Assembly (NCBI GenBank): GCA_024762845.1
Contig: JANTGQ010000110.1
Coordinates: 1-5,422 of the forward strand
DNA from: Nitratifractor sp.
GTDB lineage: Bacteria; Campylobacterota; Campylobacteria; Campylobacterales; Sulfurovaceae
Direction: 5' to 3'
DNA: 5,422 nucleotides
Below are positions 1 to 4,433 of this stretch, piece after piece. A program made the translations under genes and the position numbers. Positions within the stretch are counted from its first letter, which is position 1; every line of letters starts with the position of its first letter. The notes under the pieces were generated by a model. The model saw only the letters and a program-made list of their open reading frames with translations, did no database searches and was not told the origin of the DNA.

Positions 1-948
1 AAACTCCCTCTAAATATCTGGATAAGCGGCACAAATGGAAAGACTACTACAACACAGATGCTCACTTATCTGCTACAAAAACGTGGAGCACTCAGCGGTG
101 GAAATATTGGTACTCCATTGGCAGAACTAGATGTCAATGCCCCAATATGGGTACTAGAGACCAGCTCTTTTACCCTGCACCATACAAAGTATGCTTCTGC
201 AAATATCTATCTGCTCCTACCTATTACACCAGACCACCTCGACTGGCATAACGGCAGCGAAAACTATATAAAAGATAAACTAAAGCCCCTAACAACTATG
301 CAAGAGGGTGAGCTAGCACTTGTACCAAAAGGGCTTCCTCTGCCTAAAACAGATGCTTGGGTAGTCGAGTACGAAAATAGTGAAGATATAGAAGAGTTTT
401 TCAAAATCGATAGTAGTAAAATAAAATTCAAAGGAGCGTTCCTTTTAGATAGCATACTTGCAATGGCAATTACAAAGGTACTCTTTGACGAAACAGACTA
501 CAACCTAATAAACAGCTTCCAACTTGACGCACACAGACAAGAGGAGCTCTTAGATTGCCAAAATAGACTCTGGGTAAACGATTCCAAGGCAACTAACATA
601 GACGCTGCTTTACAGGCAATAGAACTCTACAAAGATAGAGAAATTCATCTCATCCTTGGTGGAGACGATAAAGGTGTAGATCTACAACCTTTTTTTGAGC
701 ATATTACCCCTCTAAACATTACCATATATGCTATAGGCAGCAACAGTCAAAAAATAGGGCATCTTGCTTCAAACTATAGTATTCCAGTAGTAGAGTCGAA
801 ATACCTAGAGAGAGCTTTAGAGGAGATAAACAGAGTGCATTCACAAAAGAGTGTAGCACTACTCGCACCTGCAGCCTCAAGTTTGGATCAATTCTCATCA
901 TATGCCCAACGAGGCGATAACTTAAAAAACTTTGTCAAAAATTTATAA
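1..948 (+). CDS. murD: MurD, UDP-N-acetylmuramoylalanine--D-glutamate ligase (5' end outside window)
   Basis: Cytoplasmic Mur ligase that adds D-glutamate to UDP-MurNAc-L-Ala using ATP, the second amino-acid step of peptidoglycan precursor synthesis. The frame is open from base 1, so the ATG at 58 is internal and not the start. Visible motifs in order: P-loop GTNGKTTTT (28-54); LETSSF, matching the ELSSFQ stretch of the family; PDHLDWH (His at 235-237), followed by a Lys at 277-279 that matches the carbamylated lysine of E. coli MurD (K198); the HR pair (532-537); NDSKATN (577-597); GGDDKG (658-675); and the C-terminal LAPAASSLDQF...RGD signature. 315 codons are visible. With the P-loop near residue 112 in E. 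coli MurD (438 residues), roughly 90-100 N-terminal residues lie left of the window. The C-terminus is complete, with TAA at 946-948. The helix that normally carries an HNxxN-like motif is divergent here (GAFLLDSILAMA). Identity is firm. Confidence 0.96.
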   Translation, partial: KLPLNIWISGTNGKTTTTQMLTYLLQKRGALSGGNIGTPLAELDVNAPIWVLETSSFTLHHTKYASANIYLLLPITPDHLDWHNGSENYIKDKLKPLTTMQEGELALVPKGLPLPKTDAWVVEYENSEDIEEFFKIDSSKIKFKGAFLLDSILAMAITKVLFDETDYNLINSFQLDAHRQEELLDCQNRLWVNDSKATNIDAALQAIELYKDREIHLILGGDDKGVDLQPFFEHITPLNITIYAIGSNSQKIGHLASNYSIPVVESKYLERALEEINRVHSQKSVALLAPAASSLDQFSSYAQRGDNLKNFVKNL

Positions 949-985
949 ATAGCTTCATTTTAAGAATAAATTAAGATTATTCAGA

Positions 986-991
986 TATAAT
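986..991 (+). promoter_or_regulatory. Probable -10 box of the tRNA-Phe promoter
   Basis: A perfect TATAAT ends 16 nt before the first base of the mature tRNA, which would put the transcription start near 998 with a short 5' leader for RNase P removal. No TTGACA-like hexamer sits 16-18 bp upstream. The upstream stretch is A/T-rich, as is usual for sigma-70 promoters in Campylobacterota. It lies in the 59-nt gap between murD and the tRNA, so the tRNA probably has its own promoter, though murD read-through is possible. Confidence 0.55.
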
Positions 992-1007
992 TTCACCCAC
1001 TTACAAA

Positions 1008-1083
1008 GGCACTGTAGCTCAGTCGGTAGAGCAAAGGATTGAAAATCCTTGTGTCGGCGGTTCGATTCCGTCCAGGGCCACCA
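1008..1083 (+). tRNA. tRNA-Phe (anticodon GAA), CCA encoded
   Basis: A full 76-nt cloverleaf can be drawn: acceptor 1008-1014 with 1073-1079, D-stem GCTC/GAGC with GG in the D-loop, anticodon stem AAGGA/TCCTT around loop TTGAAAA (anticodon GAA at 1041-1043), 5-nt variable loop GTGTC, T-stem GGCGG/CCGTC (one G-U pair) around TTCGATT, discriminator A at 1080 and genomic CCA at 1081-1083. It decodes UUU and UUC. One oddity is an A-G mismatch at acceptor pair 4:69 (A at 1011, G at 1076); C in place of A would restore the pair. All other stem pairs hold. No clear terminator follows, and a minus-strand gene ends only 17 nt downstream. Confidence 0.96.
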
Positions 1084-1100
1084 CTTTTGACTTCATAATA

Positions 1101-1559
1101 TTAGTAAATCGGTTTTCTATTATCAATTTTACACTTTTTATATCTATTGTAATTTTCGTCAATTATAATCATTACTTCATATGAGTGCAGAGGTACATTG
1201 ACAGTCATTTTTTTAGTGGCTCCAGATGGAATATTAACATCTTTACCTTTTTCTATTACTTTACCATAGTCACATGTTCTTTTGCCATTTAACTTTAACT
1301 CTAAACTCGTGCAATCTTTATAGATTGCTTTAACAATAGGTCTATAAACCTGTGTCTTCTTACTCTTATTTACCACTGTTGCTGTTACAACTCCATTATA
1401 GTATTTACAACCCAAAATCACAGGCAACACCTCTAGCTTACCTCCTAATCCTTTAGAGGTAGGAGTAATTAATTCATAGAGCTTTGAACTATCATCAGCC
1501 TCTACTTGTGTAACCATACAAAACAGTACAATGCCTACTACCAAAGAAAAATTTTTCAT
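1101..1559 (-). CDS. Small exported protein of unknown function, paralog of the gene just upstream
   Basis: I do not recognise a named family. The 152-residue product starts with a classic Sec signal peptide: MKNF, a hydrophobic core at residues 5-16, and a likely signal peptidase I site after VEA (residue 21), so it should act in the periplasm or outside the cell. The mature part has four cysteines (51, 83, 96, 143), enough for two disulfides, and alternating beta-type segments (GVVTATVVN, TKKMTVNVPL, YEVMIIID) suggesting a small beta-sandwich. Residues 57-83 align without gaps to residues 62-88 of the neighbour at 1581-2093, with 12 of 27 identical by hand count (NK, Q.Y.PI.K, Y.DC), and both end in KCKIDN.K. 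The ATG is supported by AAAGGA 6-7 nt upstream. The gene follows its paralog after 21 nt, presumably on one transcript. Its stop (1101-1103) lies 17 nt from the 3' end of the oppositely oriented tRNA-Phe, with no visible terminator. That it is a real exported protein is well supported; its function is unknown. Confidence 0.8.
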   Translation of the reverse strand: MKNFSLVVGIVLFCMVTQVEADDSSKLYELITPTSKGLGGKLEVLPVILGCKYYNGVVTATVVNKSKKTQVYRPIVKAIYKDCTSLELKLNGKRTCDYGKVIEKGKDVNIPSGATKKMTVNVPLHSYEVMIIIDENYNRYKKCKIDNRKPIY

Positions 1560-1580
1560 TCTAAATCCTTTCGTTTATTT

Positions 1581-2093
1581 TTAATTTACTTGTTTCATAT
1601 TATCTATTTTACATTTGGCTTTAACTTTGCCAACTACTACGTCTGCTCCTTGGTAATTGTGTGTAGGGATATTATATATTCTTACCTCTTTACTACTGTG
1701 CGCCGGTACAGAGACTAAAGTCCCTTTTACTTTTTCTACTCCAAGATTACCATCAACACAGCTAGGAGTGCAAATCATGTGCGGATTTTTCTTTAAAAAT
1801 TGCACACAATAATCTACTGTTTTTTTTACACAATCCGTGTAAGCACCTTTAAAAATCGGTAAATATTTTTGAACAGTATTGTTTTTATTAGTTAAGGTAA
1901 CCCTTACGGTATTATTAAAATAGACTGCATCATTTACAGCAACAGGTACCAAGATACCTCCTTTTAGAAATGATTTGCTTACCTTCACCCCTTTTACTTC
2001 ATTTTGCTTATCTAAAGAGATACCGCCAAACAATACATCACACAAGAGAGCTGTAGCACCTAATAAAATAGGTAAAGTAGAACTCTTAAACAT
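1581..2093 (-). CDS. Small probably exported or membrane-anchored protein of unknown function, paralog of the gene just downstream
   Basis: 170 residues, family not recognised. The N-terminus (residues 1-24) is hydrophobic with one Lys and reads as a signal peptide or membrane anchor. LLCD at 16-19 is not a good lipobox because the residue before Cys is Leu, so I do not call it a lipoprotein. Cysteines lie at 18, 88, 96, 108, 112 and 161. The core at residues 62-88 and the KCKIDN tail (160-165) match the 152-residue neighbour. This copy has a longer Cys-containing insertion (about residues 89-120, with C.TPSC) between the conserved core and the next strand, so the two have diverged well beyond a recent duplication. 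The start is supported by a strong AAAGGAG 6 nt before the ATG. It is first in the two-gene unit; any promoter must lie in the A/T-rich 2094-2317 stretch. Envelope location is inferred from the N-terminus; function is unknown. Confidence 0.78.
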   Translation of the reverse strand: MFKSSTLPILLGATALLCDVLFGGISLDKQNEVKGVKVSKSFLKGGILVPVAVNDAVYFNNTVRVTLTNKNNTVQKYLPIFKGAYTDCVKKTVDYCVQFLKKNPHMICTPSCVDGNLGVEKVKGTLVSVPAHSSKEVRIYNIPTHNYQGADVVVGKVKAKCKIDNMKQVN

Positions 2094-2140
2094 TACTTGC
2101 TCCTTTCAATTTAAAGATATAAACCTGATTTCCATGAGAT

Positions 2141-2146
2141 ATCATA
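2141..2146 (-). promoter_or_regulatory. Candidate -10 box for the paralog pair
   Basis: On the minus strand this reads TATGAT, four to five bases short of a full consensus context but the best-placed box, and would start transcription about 40 nt before the ATG at 2093. A second A/T-rich candidate (TATATC, 2116-2121) lies closer to the ribosome binding site. Neither has a TTGACA-like partner at 16-18 bp. Weak call. Confidence 0.25.
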
Positions 2147-2312
2147 GTCAAGTTAGAAGAATAGTTTACATCAAAAGTATTGCACAAACTGTAATAATTG
2201 AGCGGAAATAGTTATCAAGCGTTGTTGTAAGCTCAAAAAGTGAAGAAAGTAAAGAGATTTTAAGAGTGTTACTAATATCTCAAGATCATAGATATCTTTT
2301 TATAAATATAAA

Positions 2313-2317
2313 TTTAA
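2313..2317. repeat. Target-site duplication, left copy (TTTAA)
   Basis: TTTAA immediately before the left terminal repeat is repeated exactly, in direct orientation, immediately after the right terminal repeat (2506-2510). This is the expected scar of a transposition event making a 5-bp staggered cut (or 4-bp, TTAA). Confidence 0.75.
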
Positions 2318-2341
2318 CCCGGATTTTGCATTAGAAATCAC
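2318..2341 (+). repeat. Left terminal inverted repeat of the MITE
   Basis: Starts CCCGG, then the shared core ATTTTGCATTAGA, then AATCAC. Against the reverse complement of the right end (2483-2505) it differs by two substitutions (C/T at position 3, G/A at position 5) and one extra A. Confidence 0.82.
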
Positions 2342-2482
2342 AGAAGCTGCATTGGTCATTGCGCTATGGGTATTTACATGACCGTAGGGAATCCAGACTT
2401 GCAAAAAAACCATCGATTATCCTACGGGTTAACCTCAAATTTTTTGCAAACACCCATAACACAAGCACTTAATGCTTTTCTA

Positions 2483-2505
2483 GTGATTCTAATGCAAAAT
2501 TCAGG
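2483..2505 (-). repeat. Right terminal inverted repeat of the MITE
   Basis: Read on the minus strand it starts CCTGA followed by ATTTTGCATTAGA and ATCAC, matching 21 of 23 aligned bases of the left end with a single-base gap. The low-level divergence between the two ends suggests either an old insertion or naturally imperfect ends. Confidence 0.82.
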
Positions 2506-2510
2506 TTTAA
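2506..2510. repeat. Target-site duplication, right copy (TTTAA)
   Basis: Exact direct copy of 2313-2317, abutting the right terminal repeat. It ends 3 nt before the stop codon (2514-2516) of the minus-strand Cys-rich gene. Confidence 0.75.
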
Positions 2511-2513
2511 GTA

Positions 2514-2720
2514 TCATCTACCATCTAGCGGTGTATCACTCCTATTTTTTACTTTACGAGGCTCTTCCTCTTGAAGCGATAAAAATTCTGGTTGTGTGAA
2601 TTCGCATTTTACGATAATACAACCTTTACACCCTGGTTCACATTTATGTTTAAGTTTTCGGCACCAGTCTGTAATGGTACCCTCTCGTGTTAAATATTGA
2701 CATCCCCATCCTGAAGCCAT
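2514..2720 (-). CDS. Small cysteine-rich protein of unknown function
   Basis: A 68-residue cytoplasmic-type protein with no signal peptide or membrane segment. It has six cysteines at residues 7, 20, 27, 31, 34 and 39, most of them in the block DWCRKLKHKCEPGCKGC, and a charged, probably unstructured tail (residues 42-68). The spacing (CX3CX2CX4C plus two outer cysteines) suggests a bound metal, zinc or Fe-S, but no named family is assigned. The Gly-Cys-Gln-Tyr start and CEPGCKGC core resemble small uncharacterised proteins I recall from proteobacteria; that memory is not proof. The ATG has a good ribosome binding site, AGGGAG (2727-2732 on the minus strand), 6 nt upstream. It lies 106 nt beyond pckA and past a terminator, so it is probably a separate transcript. 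A MITE sits just beyond its stop codon. The strong ribosome binding site and the cysteine pattern argue that it is real. Confidence 0.72.
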   Translation of the reverse strand: MASGWGCQYLTREGTITDWCRKLKHKCEPGCKGCIIVKCEFTQPEFLSLQEEEPRKVKNRSDTPLDGR

Positions 2721-2740
2721 AGTACACTCCCTAGTAAAAA

Positions 2741-2746
2741 TTTATA
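2741..2746 (-). promoter_or_regulatory. Candidate -10 box for the Cys-rich gene
   Basis: On the minus strand this reads TATAAA, about 20 nt before the ATG at 2720, in an A/T-rich run downstream of the pckA terminator. It would give a very short leader that still contains the AGGGAG ribosome binding site. No good -35 hexamer; TTGACT is present upstream but only 6 bp away. Confidence 0.35.
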
Positions 2747-2778
2747 AATAGTAGTCAATAAAGATTAAGAGAAGATAG

Positions 2779-2810
2779 AAAAAAGATTATAGAGGCAAGA
2801 GCTGCCTCTA
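2779..2810 (-). terminator. Factor-independent terminator of the oadB-pckA operon
   Basis: On the minus strand an 8-bp perfect stem TAGAGGCA/TGCCTCTA (2803-2810 with 2790-2797) closes a 5-nt loop and is followed, after TAATC, by six T (2784-2779). It begins 16 nt after the pckA stop codon. The U-tract is set 5 nt off the stem, so efficiency may be moderate. It separates pckA from the Cys-rich gene. Confidence 0.75.
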
Positions 2811-2826
2811 AGAGTGTTTATATAAG

Positions 2827-4419
2827 TTACAGCTGAGGACCAGCTAGTGAGTAGTCAAACTCGCTTCCACTTTCGTTGTATCGTTTAAAGTTCTCTATAA
2901 ACATTCCTGCTAGCTCTTTCAGACTTTGGCTATATGCCTCTTTATCTTTCCATGTGTTTTTAGGCATTAATACTGCATTATCAGCAACACCCTCGAGCGC
3001 TGTAGGTACTTGAAGATCAAACACTTCAAGCGTTTCAAAGTCAGCATCATTAATAGAACCATTTAAGATACCATTAATGCATGCACGGGTATCTTTAATA
3101 CTCATACGTTTCCCAACGCCATATGGACCACCAGTCCAACCAGTATTAACAAGATATACATTTACATCGTGTTTATCAATTTTTTCACCTAATAGCTTAG
3201 CGTAGAAAGTTGGTCTTAGTGGTAAAAATGCTTCACCAAAACATGCGCTAAATGTAGCAACAGGCTCTGTAATTCCACGCTCAGTACCTGCAACTTTTGC
3301 AGTATAACCACTTAAGAAGTAGTACATCGCCTGCTCTTTTGTAAGCTTACTAACAGGTGGTAAAACACCAAAAGCATCTGCAGACAAAAAGATAATATTT
3401 TTAGGGTGCCCACCACTCATTGTAGGCTCATGATTTTCGATATGGTCAATTGGGTAACTTACACGTGTATTCTCAGTTTTTGATTTATCGCTATAGTCAA
3501 CATGTCCAGCTTCATCAGCTACTACATTTTCAAGTAGTGCTCCTGGTTTAATAGCATTATAAATTTCAGGTTCACTATCTTTATCTAAGTCGATAACTTT
3601 CGCATAACAGCCACCCTCAAAGTTAAAGACACCTTCATCATCCCAACCATGTTCGTCATCACCAATCAAGGCTCTGTTAGGGTCAGTTGAAAGTGTAGTT
3701 TTACCAGTTCCAGAGAGTCCAAAGAAGAGACATACGTCATTATCTTTGCCAACATTTGCTGAACAGTGCATAGAGAGTTTCCCCTCTAGTGGTAACCAGT
3801 AGTTCATCATTGTAAAGATACCTTTTTTGATCTCTCCACCATACCATGTACCACCGATAATCGCTCTGTTCTCTTCTATATTAAAGACTACATATACATC
3901 TGAGTTAAGATTTTGCTCTTCGTAACTTGGATTAGTAGCTTTACAAGCATTATAGAGTACAAAATCTGGTTCAAAGTTTTCAAGCTCCTCATTAGTTGGT
4001 ACGATAAACATATTTTCTATAAAGTGTGCCTGCCAGGCAATCTCTGTTATAAAACGAATCGCTTTTCTACTCGATTTACTAGCTCCAGTAAAAGCATCTA
4101 CAACATAAAGCTCTTTACCACTCAACTGGTCTGTAGTTACTTTAAAAAGCTCTTCATAAATCTCTTTAGATACTGGCTGATTTACCTTACCCCAGTTGAT
4201 ATGCTCACAAGAAGGCTCTTGCTCTACAAAATACTTATCTTTAGGGCTTCTTCCTGTAAAGATACCGGTATCAACCATTGCAGTATTATTGTCGGTAAAA
4301 GTACACTCATTTTTACTCTTCTCATCTGCTGCCAGCTCATCATAGCTAGAGTTATAATTTATTTTTACAGCATCTTTTATGCCATATTGCTCTAAATCTT
4401 TCGCTTGTAACTTACTCAT
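2827..4419 (-). CDS. pckA: Phosphoenolpyruvate carboxykinase (ATP)
   Basis: Converts oxaloacetate and ATP to phosphoenolpyruvate, ADP and CO2 in the cytoplasm; reversible, and the gluconeogenic link between the TCA cycle and sugars. Complete at 530 residues (E. coli 540). Motifs: GRSPKDK (56-62, substrate Arg57); WYGGEIKKG (192-200, with Tyr193 and metal-ligand Lys199 matching E. coli Y207 and K213); MHCSAN (217-222, His218 matching metal-ligand H232); P-loop GLSGTGKT (234-241, Lys240); LIGDDEHGWDDEG (251-263, metal-binding Asp255); NTRVSYP (Arg319); and the C-terminal nucleotide-site region TERGITEP and NTGWTGGPYGVGKR. All expected catalytic residues are present. The ATG at 4417-4419 has AGAGGG a few bases upstream. 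The gene starts 14 nt after the oadB stop on the same strand, so the two are co-transcribed, and a terminator follows 16 nt after its stop. Nothing odd in the protein. Confidence 0.98.
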   Translation of the reverse strand: MSKLQAKDLEQYGIKDAVKINYNSSYDELAADEKSKNECTFTDNNTAMVDTGIFTGRSPKDKYFVEQEPSCEHINWGKVNQPVSKEIYEELFKVTTDQLSGKELYVVDAFTGASKSSRKAIRFITEIAWQAHFIENMFIVPTNEELENFEPDFVLYNACKATNPSYEEQNLNSDVYVVFNIEENRAIIGGTWYGGEIKKGIFTMMNYWLPLEGKLSMHCSANVGKDNDVCLFFGLSGTGKTTLSTDPNRALIGDDEHGWDDEGVFNFEGGCYAKVIDLDKDSEPEIYNAIKPGALLENVVADEAGHVDYSDKSKTENTRVSYPIDHIENHEPTMSGGHPKNIIFLSADAFGVLPPVSKLTKEQAMYYFLSGYTAKVAGTERGITEPVATFSACFGEAFLPLRPTFYAKLLGEKIDKHDVNVYLVNTGWTGGPYGVGKRMSIKDTRACINGILNGSINDADFETLEVFDLQVPTALEGVADNAVLMPKNTWKDKEAYSQSLKELAGMFIENFKRYNESGSEFDYSLAGPQL

Positions 4420-4433
4420 TTTTCCCTCTTTTA

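Larger units (their letters stand above)
2094..2317. other. A/T-rich intergenic stretch upstream of the paralog pair
   Basis: No convincing gene is seen on either strand. It holds the ribosome binding site and presumably the promoter of the minus-strand pair. A small inverted repeat ATATCT/AGATAT (2275-2280 and 2290-2295) is followed by CTTTTT, but it is too short and A/T-rich to call a terminator. Bases 2313-2317 are the left copy of the target duplication of the neighbouring MITE. Confidence 0.5.
2318..2505. mobile_element. 188-bp MITE-like non-autonomous element
   Basis: The element is bounded by imperfect terminal inverted repeats of 23-24 bp and by perfect TTTAA direct repeats. It is too short for a transposase and has no convincing ORF of its own, which is the definition of a MITE mobilised in trans. 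Symmetry continues inward beyond the ends: CTATGGGTATTT (2364-2375) mirrors AAACACCCATAA (2448-2459), TTGCAAAAAA (2399-2408) mirrors TTTTTTGCAA (2440-2449), and CCGTAGG (2382-2388) mirrors CCTACGG (2421-2427). Ends beginning CC and a 4-5 bp A/T-rich duplication would suit an IS1380-type parent, but that assignment is inference from general family features; no transposase is in view. The right edge lies next to the stop codon of the Cys-rich gene, and the left edge about 225 bp upstream of the exported paralogs, so no gene appears disrupted. Confidence 0.8.

Noticed and set aside
58..60. ATG as the start of murD.
   Set aside because: The frame continues to base 1 and the ATP-binding P-loop (28-54) lies before this ATG, so it is internal.
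1506..1718. 70-codon plus-strand open frame over the junction of the two exported-protein genes.
   Set aside because: Antisense to both genes, without a ribosome binding site, and hydrophobic only because it mirrors A/T-rich coding sequence.
2040..2042. Cys18 of the 170-residue protein as a lipoprotein attachment site.
   Set aside because: The sequence before it is ALL-C; a lipobox needs Gly, Ala or Ser directly before Cys.
1975..2211. 78-codon plus-strand open frame opposite the start of the 170-residue protein.
   Set aside because: No ribosome binding site, half of it antisense to a gene with a strong Shine-Dalgarno, and no recognisable motif.
2275..2300. Inverted repeat ATATCT/AGATAT followed by CTTTTT as a possible terminator.
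   Set aside because: A six-pair A/T-rich stem with a 9-nt loop is too weak, and no plus-strand gene upstream needs a terminator there.
2210..2317. Stop-free plus-strand stretch reading roughly VVVSSKSEESKEILRVLL, considered as a gene remnant.
   Set aside because: No ATG in frame, a stop just upstream, no match I can name, and the length is within chance for this composition.
2366..2599. 77-codon plus-strand open frame running from inside the MITE into the region opposite the Cys-rich gene.
   Set aside because: It starts within the mobile element, has no ribosome binding site, crosses the element border, and its second half is the antisense of a better-supported gene.
3913..4395. 160-codon plus-strand open frame inside pckA.
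   Set aside because: It is antisense to a complete pckA with all catalytic motifs. The composition (runs of Ile, Phe, Leu, Ser, Tyr) is what antisense of A/T-rich coding sequence gives.
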